From Bacillota bacterium (GTDB lineage: Bacteria; Bacillota_E; Sulfobacillia; Sulfobacillales; Sulfobacillaceae), in NCBI GenBank assembly GCA_021802375.1, contig JAKAAL010000254.1:1-6475 (forward strand): a stretch of 6,475 nucleotides of DNA. The letters are read 5' to 3'. The notes beneath the pieces were generated by a model. That model saw only the letters and a list, made by a program, of their open reading frames with translations. It was not told where the DNA came from and did not search any database. The position numbers and the translations under genes were made by a program. Position 1 is the stretch's first letter; every line of letters begins with the position of its first letter. Shown here piece after piece: positions 1 to 6,340 of the stretch.

Positions 1-33
1 AGTCATAACCAACGCGGCGAACAACCGTTCCAT
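1..33 (-). CDS. Start of an unidentified gene, truncated by the window edge
   Basis: Only the first 11 codons are present (MERLFAALVMT). The start is supported by a purine-rich GGGAGG site 8 nt upstream of the ATG. The direction matches all other genes here. About 100 nt with three hairpins separate it from the end of the SNF2-like gene, so it may be transcribed separately or by read-through. The short hydrophobic start could be ordinary soluble protein or the beginning of a membrane segment; 11 residues are too few to identify a family. Confidence 0.55.
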   Translation of the reverse strand, partial: MERLFAALVMT

Positions 34-41
34 CGCCGCTT

Positions 42-47
42 CCTCCC
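42..47 (-). promoter_or_regulatory. Ribosome binding site of the truncated leftmost gene
   Basis: GGGAGG on the minus strand, 8 nt before the ATG at 33-31. It is the main evidence that this short open stretch is a real gene start. Confidence 0.6.
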
Positions 48-64
48 TTCCAGAAATGTGAGAT

Positions 65-90
65 ACCAAGGTCTATTCGCCTTGGTTTTT
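65..90 (+). terminator. Hairpin followed by T5, terminator-like on the plus strand
   Basis: The arms ACCAAGG (65-71) and CCTTGGT (80-86) pair perfectly over 7 bp around an 8-nt loop. On the plus strand T86 to T90 follow directly, the form of an intrinsic terminator. On the minus strand the next bases are ATCTCAC, so it is a poor terminator for the operon in that direction. There it would instead lie in the leader of the gene starting at 33. No plus-strand gene is visible to its left within the window. Confidence 0.45.
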
Positions 91-126
91 GCCCCAAAAA
101 GGGGCCCCCGAACCAAAGGTCGGGGG
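91..126 (-). terminator. Two adjacent GC-rich hairpins after the SNF2-like gene, possible operon terminator
   Basis: Five bases after the stop codon of the SNF2-like gene comes a hairpin with arms CCCCCG (minus strand 126-121) and CGGGGG (110-105). An inner ACC/GGT pairing and one bulge extend it. A second hairpin follows at 105-91, GCCCC-TTTTT-GGGGC on the minus strand. The T5 run lies in the second loop, 4 nt after the first stem, rather than immediately after it. The position fits transcript termination, but the form is not classical. Confidence 0.4.
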
Positions 127-131
127 GCTAG

Positions 132-3077
132 CTAAAAGGCCCATGCAAGCTGACCTGCGTCTGAGGACTTATCTTGTGACTGACCGCTATTGCGCGTTTT
201 GCGTCGTACAGCCACTACCAAGACGGGAATCGCACGCTGACGCGGTGGCTCCGTCAAGTCGAGGATCTCATCGTCCGATGACAACCCTTCTTGATCGCCA
301 AGCGGGATGGATGGCGCAAGTTGCACCATATCCTGCGGAGTCGCTTGCCAGATAGCCGAAGCATCTGTGCCATCAGGCAAACCTTCCGCCAACACCCGTG
401 CCAGGTCGTTTGAAGAGTCGGACGCGCCGAGCGATTGGAGTCCCGCCAGCGATAAGCGGCCTTCCAGCGCCAACGCTGCCTCCATCTTTCGTCCCATGAG
501 CGTAAGAGCCGCTTCCTGCATGGTGTGCTCATAGACTAAGTACACCACGCGACAGGCTCGCGTCTGACCCAGGCGCCAGGCCCGCCGCGATGCTTGTCGT
601 AACTGGAACAAGCTGTACCCAGTGGCGAACCATAAGATGGTCGGGAACTCAAAGAGGTCAACGCCCGTTTCCACCAACTTGGGATGGCTAATGATCACAT
701 CCACACCGTCTTTGAGACGTTGTGCCACCCACGCCTCCCGTTCACTCCGCGGTACAGCGGTTGTCATCACGACCACGCGGAATCCTGCATTGGTAATGAT
801 CGTTTGGAGTCTGGCCAACTGAGTCCCTGTAAAGACCGTGTATACCCACACTTTCTCTCCACGGCTACGAACAGCCGCTTCGATGTGTTGGAGCATCCGT
901 TCGTCCTTGGGATACAATGCGTCCTCCGACAGACAAGGTGGTGTCACCACCACGTGGCCCGTTTCAGGATCGACGATCGGAGCGGACCATGGCATGTCGG
1001 GATAGCTCAGAGAAAAGTTCACGAGTTTTCCCAACAAATGCCGGCGACCTTGCGAAAGAGCCTCCAAGGCTTTAGTGCGAAGTGGCCCCAGCGTGTCATC
1101 GATAGCCTTCTTCTGCTTTTCGGTCGGCTGAATCCAGTCAATCGTTTCTTCGTATGGCGGCAAGGCGTCTGCACCTAAATCGGCCAATTCGATGAATACG
1201 GCCCGTTCCGCCAAGTGTCGGGCAAAGAACTCCGGTGACACACCGGGAAGTTCCTTGACGCGCTCACGGCTAACAGAACGGCGGCTCACAATCCCTGTAC
1301 TGCCATCATCAACATCCATCTGCTTCTCGACGCGTCCATATCGCTTGGTTGTAAGCGAAGGCTGGCGATAGTGGAGACCATCAGCCACCATCGTCCACGG
1401 ATGCAGTCGGAAACCCAGAAAATGCTGGTGCGTGGCGTACCCACCGTTCAACGTCCCGGTACCGCCAATCACGTAAGGAACGACGCTGGCAATTGCGCCG
1501 AGGGCATCACCCTGAGCCGTCTCACCTTTCAGTTCGTGCAATTCATCGGCAAACATGGCATCAAAGAAGCCTTTAAGATACCGATGAATGAGCTGAGCTG
1601 GGCTCACCCGACGCAGGCGTTGACCATCCGCCATCCAAAGCAGCCCTTGCCCATTAGCGGGACGGCGTTGAATGGTCGGCGGCTTGCCCTCGGTGCCATG
1701 GCATCGAGGGCACCAGCGGTTTTTTAGTCGTGGGCGAGACATCGCACTGTCCTCCCACAAGACCTCCGTGTCAGGGTCAATGAGAACCTCTCCGCAATCA
1801 GGGCACCGCCACGCTCCAGAAGCCTGACGGCCGAGCGCCGACTCTGTATCCCATCGAGCCACTGGCCGGCTGTAGTAACTGAGCTTGGCACGGTCTCGCC
1901 CGATCAAGAAGTAGGTGGGTTGGGTCACGGGTTGATGTCGTTCACGACGCAGCGCCAACACATCTTTCCATGAGTTAATGCGGCGAACGATCACCCCAGG
2001 TATCGTGGCTTCAATTTCTCGCTGCCACTTGTTAAGCAGGTGGTCGGGCACCATCACTACTGCTCGGAATCCCGAGCGCCCTTTCAACTCCACCATCAAG
2101 TGCCAAATGGCCGTTGCGCCCATCAAGGTTTTCCCAGTCCCTTGTTCGCCGACTAAGTACATACGCCCGAGCGCCAAACACGTCTCAGCAGTCGCACGAA
2201 TGACATCGGCCTGCGCAGGCATGGGACGACGCTTTAGGACAGACCATGAAGCTGGAGCACCAGTCCCGGCTTTGACACGCGGGACCACCACCGACTCCAA
2301 TTGAGCACCGAGAGCTTGCGCCCATCCAGTCAGATATTCATCTTGCGTCATCTGATCGGTCGGCTGGGGTCCGTCAGGCCCCATCCCATCCGGCATGGAA
2401 ATCTGTTGGTTTCGCAGGAGTTCTTGGATAAAGCGTTCCCAAGACTTTTCTGTAAAGCCGTCGAGATGCCACAAGATCGGATCGGGTTGGCCGGGAGCCG
2501 CAATCGTCTGCATCGCCCGTAATCTGAGCGGATAATTGCCGGACTTCAGTGCATCGAGGACAGCCACCCGCCACTCCGTCAACAGTGGCAAAGCCTCTTG
2601 TTGCAACCGGGCCCAAATCGCATCATCTGGATCAACACTCGGAGGCGACAAGACAACAATGGGCCGTGCGGTTGAAGTCGGGTCATACGCGGAGGCAGGA
2701 CCCGCAATCAACTGCACCGCCTTATCCGACACGCGAGTAAAGGTAAAGCGCCACGATGTTTCTAACACCGTGAAGGGTGCATACTGACCCTGAGCCCACC
2801 TCGCTCCACCCCGAACCACAGCAAACCAGTGCGGCAACGGATACTCCAACTGCTCTTTCGGATGCAAAACGAGCTCCGCACGGCGACGCACCAGTGCGGC
2901 ACCCAAAGCTCTCATGGCTTGCTCCGGGCCAACGGCCGCCAAGCCTGCAATCTGCCCATTATGCAACGCCATCCACGTCACCAATACGGTAAAGCTCTGT
3001 TTTAAGTCCGCCACGTCCACCATGAGTTGCCATGGTGCTTCGGTGGTCTGGTTGGGGGACTGTGCGGTCATCATCAT
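132..3077 (-). CDS. SNF2-like superfamily 2 DNA helicase/ATPase with inserted zinc ribbon
   Basis: A 981-aa protein with a full SF2 core. Walker A is GEQGTGKT (310-317), motif Ia region VVMVPDHLLNKW (340-351), a DELH Walker B (511-514) and a motif III-like GGTGTLNGG (538-546). The second RecA lobe covers about 740-840, ending in QASRRAWRLGQ (828-838), which closely resembles the SNF2 motif VI QAxxRAHRIGQ. Four cysteines, C425/C428 and C456/C459, form a CxxC-x27-CxxC zinc ribbon between motifs Ia and II, spacing the Walker motifs about 200 residues apart. Residues 1-285 match no domain I recognise, and the C-terminal 70 or so residues look disordered. SNF2 family members move along or remodel double-stranded DNA using ATP; the target here is unknown. 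The start overlaps the methyltransferase stop by 4 nt (ATGA). Three ATG codons stand in tandem, and the first has the best spacing (10 nt) from GAGGAGG. Family confidence is high; biological role is open. Confidence 0.9.
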   Translation of the reverse strand: MMMTAQSPNQTTEAPWQLMVDVADLKQSFTVLVTWMALHNGQIAGLAAVGPEQAMRALGAALVRRRAELVLHPKEQLEYPLPHWFAVVRGGARWAQGQYAPFTVLETSWRFTFTRVSDKAVQLIAGPASAYDPTSTARPIVVLSPPSVDPDDAIWARLQQEALPLLTEWRVAVLDALKSGNYPLRLRAMQTIAAPGQPDPILWHLDGFTEKSWERFIQELLRNQQISMPDGMGPDGPQPTDQMTQDEYLTGWAQALGAQLESVVVPRVKAGTGAPASWSVLKRRPMPAQADVIRATAETCLALGRMYLVGEQGTGKTLMGATAIWHLMVELKGRSGFRAVVMVPDHLLNKWQREIEATIPGVIVRRINSWKDVLALRRERHQPVTQPTYFLIGRDRAKLSYYSRPVARWDTESALGRQASGAWRCPDCGEVLIDPDTEVLWEDSAMSRPRLKNRWCPRCHGTEGKPPTIQRRPANGQGLLWMADGQRLRRVSPAQLIHRYLKGFFDAMFADELHELKGETAQGDALGAIASVVPYVIGGTGTLNGGYATHQHFLGFRLHPWTMVADGLHYRQPSLTTKRYGRVEKQMDVDDGSTGIVSRRSVSRERVKELPGVSPEFFARHLAERAVFIELADLGADALPPYEETIDWIQPTEKQKKAIDDTLGPLRTKALEALSQGRRHLLGKLVNFSLSYPDMPWSAPIVDPETGHVVVTPPCLSEDALYPKDERMLQHIEAAVRSRGEKVWVYTVFTGTQLARLQTIITNAGFRVVVMTTAVPRSEREAWVAQRLKDGVDVIISHPKLVETGVDLFEFPTILWFATGYSLFQLRQASRRAWRLGQTRACRVVYLVYEHTMQEAALTLMGRKMEAALALEGRLSLAGLQSLGASDSSNDLARVLAEGLPDGTDASAIWQATPQDMVQLAPSIPLGDQEGLSSDDEILDLTEPPRQRAIPVLVVAVRRKTRNSGQSQDKSSDAGQLAWAF
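1685..1712. repeat. 28-nt near-perfect palindrome inside the helicase zinc-ribbon codons
   Basis: The two 14-nt halves pair at 13 of 14 positions. The only exception is G1693/T1704, which is a G-U wobble in plus-strand RNA and an A/C mismatch in the mRNA. The centre is CCATGG (1696-1701) and the outer arms are TGCCCTCG and CGAGGGCA. It begins at the codon of Cys456 and covers Cys459. It could be a protein-binding site, an RNA hairpin, or a chance product of the CPRCHGTEG codons. Confidence 0.7.
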
Positions 3078-4141
3078 TCGGCTAGAGCCTCCTCATCATC
3101 CTCATCGTCGATTTCTTGGGGGACACTGGATAGCAAGTGAACCACAGTACTGTCCGCACGAATCACAGTGAGTTCAACTCGATGAACCGTCCGCTCAATC
3201 TCAACAGACGATGCCGTACCATCACTGCGACGCTTCGTTTTGGTATCCGTAGCGGTCTCGACCTGAACACGGCCTTTGACGGCATGACGCACCTCACCGT
3301 GTCCCATGACACCGCGTACCTGTCCCGCTGCCAGCATTAGAGCCAAGTGGCCACGATGCAGCGTCAGTGGCGTGGTAATAACGGCCTCGGCGGCTTGCGT
3401 ATGCTGCGCCGATCTTTGAAATACCGTAGTCCAACCGCCACCTTGAGCAGTCGTGAGGTCAATGAGTAGTTCACTCGGTTCCCACTCGGCTCCGCGAAGA
3501 TGAATAACCTCCCCCGGGGGGACTATCCAAAGCTCATCAGAGGCACCAGGAAGCTCCATGGAGGGCGCGACAGCGACAGCGTGACTGATTACTTGTCCCG
3601 AGGCACCAACGGTCATAGGAACCGTCTTTTTACGGGCGACAACCACGACCTGCCCGTAAGCGTCATACTCGGGATCAGGAAACCGCCAACACCCCATAAA
3701 GTCGTACCGTTGGGCCAAATACTGAGCCATGACGCCCTTCACTTGCTTTCCCGGTACAACAAAGAGCAAAAGCCCCTGGGGTTGAAGCCACGGGGTGGCC
3801 CGACGCAAGAAGTCGAGCTCTACACGCCCGTCAAGTCCGTCATCGTAAGGGGGATTGAGATACAACGCCGAGATGCTTTTGAGCGGTACACGAGCTGATT
3901 CGATATCGCCCGTCAGCACTTCGAAAAACCCGCCCTGCTCTCGCGTCAATTGGGCACGATTCGCCTCTAACTCAATCCCATAGGTGAGTGGAGCGCCCAA
4001 TAGACGGGCTGCACCTTCGCCACAACAAGGGTCGAGAAGTGTCCATCCATCGGGATGGGGCTGAATCCATGCGCTCAGGAGCTGCATAACGCGATCAGGA
4101 GTAGGATAGAAGCCCAGACGCGCTTGTCCGGCAATACGCAT
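3074..4141 (-). CDS. N6-adenine-type DNA methyltransferase (DUF6094-like)
   Basis: A 355-aa class I SAM-dependent methyltransferase. GFYPTP (10-15) opens the fold, LLDPCCGEG (35-43) is the SAM-binding motif I, GIELE (55-59) supplies the acidic residue for the SAM ribose, GDIE (78-81) follows, and NPPYD (96-100) is the catalytic motif IV of N6-adenine (and some N4-cytosine) methyltransferases. From memory, the MRxAGQAxxGxYPTP start and DPCCGEG/NPPYD pair match proteins labelled DUF6094 in Bacillota; this was not searched. Residues 170-340 may hold target recognition, and the tail 345-355 is strongly acidic (DDEDDEE). The ATG lies 9 nt after AAGGAGG. The gene follows an intrinsic terminator and shares a leader motif with the nuclease gene. 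Its last codons overlap the SNF2-like gene by 4 nt, so the two proteins are probably made together. No restriction endonuclease is adjacent. The target base is inferred from the motif only. Confidence 0.88.
   Translation of the reverse strand: MRIAGQARLGFYPTPDRVMQLLSAWIQPHPDGWTLLDPCCGEGAARLLGAPLTYGIELEANRAQLTREQGGFFEVLTGDIESARVPLKSISALYLNPPYDDGLDGRVELDFLRRATPWLQPQGLLLFVVPGKQVKGVMAQYLAQRYDFMGCWRFPDPEYDAYGQVVVVARKKTVPMTVGASGQVISHAVAVAPSMELPGASDELWIVPPGEVIHLRGAEWEPSELLIDLTTAQGGGWTTVFQRSAQHTQAAEAVITTPLTLHRGHLALMLAAGQVRGVMGHGEVRHAVKGRVQVETATDTKTKRRSDGTASSVEIERTVHRVELTVIRADSTVVHLLSSVPQEIDDEDDEEALAE
3088..3094 (-). promoter_or_regulatory. Ribosome binding site of the SNF2-like gene, inside the methyltransferase tail
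   Basis: GAGGAGG lies 10 nt before the first of three tandem ATG codons (3077, 3074, 3071). The first ATG has the best spacing; the others would be 13 and 16 nt away. The site is built from codons of the acidic methyltransferase C-terminus. Confidence 0.65.
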
Positions 4142-4150
4142 ACAGAGTTG

Positions 4151-4176
4151 CCTCCTTCGAGGATTTAGGAATAGGG
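4151..4176 (-). promoter_or_regulatory. Leader of the methyltransferase gene with motif shared with the nuclease gene
   Basis: On the minus strand CCCTATTCC (4176-4168) is followed after 6 nt by CTCGAAGGAGG (4161-4151), which contains the Shine-Dalgarno site 9 nt from the ATG. The identical pair occurs before the nuclease gene at 6370-6341, there with a 10-nt gap. CCCTATTCC might hold a weak -10 element (TATTCC), but no -35 box is shared, so a promoter is only a guess. Confidence 0.55.
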
Positions 4177-4179
4177 ATC

Positions 4180-4218
4180 AAAAAGCCCCGACAGCCCGGC
4201 AAACCGGGACTATCGGGG
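4180..4218 (-). terminator. Intrinsic terminator between the two gene groups
   Basis: On the minus strand the arms 4218-4204 and 4199-4186 form a long stem. It has a CCCCGA/TCGGGG outer part, a T-G wobble with an A-T and G-C pair, one bulged T, then CCCGG/CCGGG, closing on a 4-nt loop (TTTG). C and then T5 (4184-4180) follow. It begins 23 nt after the stop of the zinc-finger gene and ends 38 nt before the methyltransferase start. It should end much of the upstream transcript. Confidence 0.85.
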
Positions 4219-4241
4219 TGTTCTAGGGGTAACGTCAGGTG

Positions 4242-4718
4242 CTACAGTAAAGGCTCCACCAAAGCCATCCGCTCATTGAACGGATTCTTCACGCGCCCGT
4301 GGTCGATAAACGTGTGTCCCCAAAGATCCAAGTAGGTCTTGTACTGTTCACCACAGTTGGGACACGGGAGTGTCGACGGAAGCCAACCGGCCGCTTGAGC
4401 CGGGGCCATATCACTGGCACGGAGGTACGGACCTTGAACCGCACACTGCAACAAGGCACCAATGCTCTGCATCTCCTCAAAAGGGAGGGATGGGACTGAA
4501 AAACCCATGCCGAGTCCCCCGGTTTCCGGTACAAACGTGAGAAGCGTAACACCTTCATGGGGCAAAAAGAGCACGGTAACGTGCTCTTCCCCCAAGAGGG
4601 ACCGATCCTGAGCGCATTGTTCCATACTCACGATAAGGATGCCGTTGACCAGCTGACCAACTGGCGTGTCGATCAACTCGATAAACCGCTCCGTGAAGTT
4701 GCCGAAAGAGTTCGTCAT
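4242..4718 (-). CDS. Small protein with a C-terminal C2H2 zinc finger
   Basis: A 158-aa protein. The C-terminal part carries C119-x2-C122-x12-H135-x4-H140, the exact spacing of a classical C2H2 zinc finger, with aromatic and hydrophobic residues between the pairs as in that fold. Residues 1-110 match no family I recognise; they alternate hydrophobic stretches (for example VTVLFLPHEGVTLLTFV, 47-63) that look like a beta-rich domain. No signal peptide or membrane helix is apparent. C2H2 fingers in bacteria usually bind DNA or proteins, so a DNA-binding accessory role for the neighbouring enzymes is an inference. The start at 4718 is chosen because GGAGGTGA sits 7 nt upstream and ATGA overlaps the preceding gene. 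A longer open frame to 4922 overlaps that gene and has low-complexity, arginine-rich sequence. An intrinsic terminator follows the stop. Confidence 0.82.
   Translation of the reverse strand: MTNSFGNFTERFIELIDTPVGQLVNGILIVSMEQCAQDRSLLGEEHVTVLFLPHEGVTLLTFVPETGGLGMGFSVPSLPFEEMQSIGALLQCAVQGPYLRASDMAPAQAAGWLPSTLPCPNCGEQYKTYLDLWGHTFIDHGRVKNPFNERMALVEPLL
4564..4588 (-). promoter_or_regulatory. Terminator-like hairpin inside the zinc-finger gene
   Basis: The arms AAGAGCACG and CGTGCTCTT form a perfect 9-bp stem at 4588-4580 and 4575-4567, closing on a 4-nt loop (TTAC on the sense strand, GTAA on the other). On the sense strand the stem runs into T5 (4568-4564), two of which belong to the stem. It falls within codons 44-51. 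It could attenuate transcription or be a by-product of coding. Confidence 0.5.
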
Positions 4719-5086
4719 ACCGACATCACCTCCGGCAATTGTGCGTTGGCACGCCAGAACGTGGCTCCATGATGGTCGCGTGTGAACCATTCTTGACGGT
4801 CTTGGTTGAAGTACCAGACCCGCACGGCCATCCCACGACGGACCATTTCCGCCGCGGCTTCTACGCCGACTACGTTCAAGCCCGTAGGAAAGAAATCCAC
4901 GTAGCGAACGCCCGACCGCCACAATTCAGTGACCCGTGCATGGACTGTGCGTATGGACCCAGGGCCATAGTTATCGATGCGCGTCTGATGAAAGAGCCAG
5001 TGGTCAATCGGGGGTGTAGGATGACGAAGCTTGAAGGTTCCCACAGCGACCCAATTCGGATTAGGTTCCACCAACGGCTTAGGCAT
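4715..5086 (-). CDS. Unrecognised 123-aa protein between nuclease and zinc-finger genes
   Basis: I do not recognise a family. The protein is soluble in appearance, with no signal peptide, membrane helix or cysteine motif. It is rich in aromatic residues (WLFHQ near 29, YVDFFP near 58, VWYF near 89, EWFTRDHHGATFW near 97-109). The stretch GLNVVGVEAAAEMVRRGMAV (63-82) resembles an alpha-helix after a strand. The start at 5086 is chosen because AAAGGTGG lies 8 nt upstream and it overlaps the nuclease stop by only 8 nt. An in-frame ATG at 5134 would add 16 arginine- and serine-rich residues and a longer overlap. The ATGA overlap with the next gene shows it belongs to the same translationally coupled group, so it likely acts with the nuclease and zinc-finger protein. 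Confidence 0.75.
   Translation of the reverse strand: MPKPLVEPNPNWVAVGTFKLRHPTPPIDHWLFHQTRIDNYGPGSIRTVHARVTELWRSGVRYVDFFPTGLNVVGVEAAAEMVRRGMAVRVWYFNQDRQEWFTRDHHGATFWRANAQLPEVMSV
4726..4733 (-). promoter_or_regulatory. Ribosome binding site that fixes the start of the zinc-finger gene
   Basis: GGAGGTGA, an 8-base match to the 16S rRNA tail, lies 7 nt before the ATG at 4718 and within the last codons of the 123-aa gene. It decides for the short start over the longer open frame. Confidence 0.8.
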
Positions 5087-6332
5087 GGTCCTCGCCACCT
5101 TTCTGGAACTTGAACGTCTTCGATCCATTGACAAATTGCACCAACGGACTTAAAGACTCCACCAGGGCGGCATGTCCATCCTTTGTGGCCTTCTTTTTCC
5201 AACTTTCGTAGGACGATTTGCTGAGCGTCATGAAGTCGGCAGGGCTGTAGCCAGCATTCGTGATCGCGGTAATCAGGGCCTGCTGGTCGGTAATCTCAAA
5301 CTTTTTACTCGAGACCTCCAGGAAAGCCCCATCGCCCACGATAATCGGCGTTTTATGCTCCTTGTACCAGTCCTTCACCTCGACTTTTAGCTCGTCCAGT
5401 TGACGTTCTAGGACCAAGATTTTCTTCGCCTTCGCCTGAATCTCTTCAGGAACGGCCGAAGTGCTCTCGATGTGCAAAACATTATCCGGCGACAGTTCGG
5501 GGTAATCGGTCATGCTGGCCATCAGCGCATCTTGGTCTGCTACCGGACACTGAGCCGCTACAGGGCAATGCGCACAATGACTACCAGGACGTGCCGGAAA
5601 AACACTAATGTCTTCACCACGGCTACCTTGGTAGGCATCTAACGAGGCCCGAACGGTCGCGATGCGGTCAACGAGCCACTGGCGCGCCCCGTCGAGTACA
5701 TCATCCGTTGCGTCAAGACTCTCAATGGCGTCGTGATGCCGGAGCCAGTGTAACTCGATAGTGACGGGCAGTTGCCACTTACGGTTCGCCAACAGCCCAT
5801 AGATGGGAAGCTGGGCCGCTGAAGCTACAGGATACGGGACGCGTCCCGTCTTGAAGTCGCGAATCACGATCCGATCCGGATAGAACATCGTCAAATCCAG
5901 TCGGCCTTGGACACGATCAATGGCAGATAGGCGACCTACTAAGACCTGCTCGACAGTGACCTTGGGGGCAAGCGAAATGGCTTTCAGCGCTTGCTCCACG
6001 GCACGAGTGGCGTCCTGCATGTCCTTAACGGGGTCGGTCAGTGGCGCATGGGCCAGGAGTTGGTCGGACAGGATGCGGTTAATCAGCCCCATTAATGCGG
6101 GAGGCCACCGATCAGCTGTCAGGCGCAACACGGGTCCGAATTGCAACGTGGCCACAACGGGTACAATCCGCTCCAAGGCTTCATGTACGGCTAACCCAAA
6201 CGCGGCCGGTGGACTTGCGGGATCTGGCTCCTCCAGCACGTATTTGTGAAACCAGCGCCGGGGGCAGTGCTCCCAGAGATTTAAACGGCTTGGAGACCAG
6301 GTAATTTCTTTAGGTACGGTGGCAACAGCCAT
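5079..6332 (-). CDS. PD-(D/E)XK nuclease of the RecB/Cas4 type with probable Fe-S cluster
   Basis: A 417-aa protein. SPSRLNLWEHCPRRW (13-27) is the typical opening of RecB-like/Cas4/AddB nuclease domains. H50 in GLAVHEALE is motif I; D146 in GRLDLTMF and D159/K161 in IRDFKTG form the metal-binding D...DxK core; Q174/Y178 in QLPIY is the QxxxY motif. C23 with C263, C266 and C272 has the Fe-S cysteine layout of this family. All catalytic residues seem present, so it should cut DNA, probably as an exonuclease. After residue 280 comes an added region: a charged helical, probably coiled-coil stretch (305-335), then a lysine-rich C-terminus. This somewhat recalls phage-encoded DUF2800-type nucleases. 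The ATG lies 8 nt after AAGGAGG. It is the first gene after an intergenic leader, with a possible primase upstream. No cas1 or cas2 gene or CRISPR repeat is present, so a Cas4 role is unlikely. Confidence 0.88.
   Translation of the reverse strand: MAVATVPKEITWSPSRLNLWEHCPRRWFHKYVLEEPDPASPPAAFGLAVHEALERIVPVVATLQFGPVLRLTADRWPPALMGLINRILSDQLLAHAPLTDPVKDMQDATRAVEQALKAISLAPKVTVEQVLVGRLSAIDRVQGRLDLTMFYPDRIVIRDFKTGRVPYPVASAAQLPIYGLLANRKWQLPVTIELHWLRHHDAIESLDATDDVLDGARQWLVDRIATVRASLDAYQGSRGEDISVFPARPGSHCAHCPVAAQCPVADQDALMASMTDYPELSPDNVLHIESTSAVPEEIQAKAKKILVLERQLDELKVEVKDWYKEHKTPIIVGDGAFLEVSSKKFEITDQQALITAITNAGYSPADFMTLSKSSYESWKKKATKDGHAALVESLSPLVQFVNGSKTFKFQKGGEDHA
5095..5102 (-). promoter_or_regulatory. 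Ribosome binding site that fixes the start of the 123-aa gene
   Basis: AAAGGTGG lies 8 nt before the ATG at 5086, inside the last codons of the nuclease gene. It supports the 5086 start over the upstream ATG at 5134. Confidence 0.6.
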
Positions 6333-6340
6333 CCGAGATC

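Noticed and set aside
684..1178. A 164-codon open frame on the plus strand opposite the SNF2-like gene
   Set aside because: It is antisense to the conserved helicase lobe, and its translation has no recognisable domain. GC-rich coding DNA often leaves such open shadows.
2525..2538. TGAGCGGATAATTG, resembling half of the lac operator
   Set aside because: It encodes conserved-looking helicase N-terminal residues, has no symmetric partner half and no promoter nearby; chance similarity.
3093..3112. Repeated CATC/CTC triplet pattern near the methyltransferase end
   Set aside because: It is the codon pattern of the acidic Asp/Glu tail, not a separate tandem repeat element.
3511..3520. CCCCCGGGGG palindrome in the methyltransferase gene
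   Set aside because: A short homopolymer pair explained by Pro-Pro-Gly codons; too short and simple to argue for function.
3500..3898. A 132-codon open frame on the plus strand opposite the methyltransferase gene
   Set aside because: It lies wholly antisense to the methyltransferase and encodes a compositionally odd, arginine- and proline-rich chain without motifs.
4719..4922. N-terminal extension of the zinc-finger protein by 68 residues
   Set aside because: It would overlap most of the 123-aa gene, is arginine-rich and low in complexity, and bypasses the excellent GGAGGTGA site at 4733-4726.
4739..5113. A 124-codon plus-strand frame opposite the 123-aa gene
   Set aside because: The minus-strand gene has a ribosome binding site and coupled overlaps on both sides; the plus-strand frame has neither.
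5079..6332. Cas4 of a CRISPR adaptation module
   Set aside because: The domain is similar, but no cas1 or cas2 gene, CRISPR repeat array or other cas gene is visible, and the protein is about twice the usual Cas4 length.
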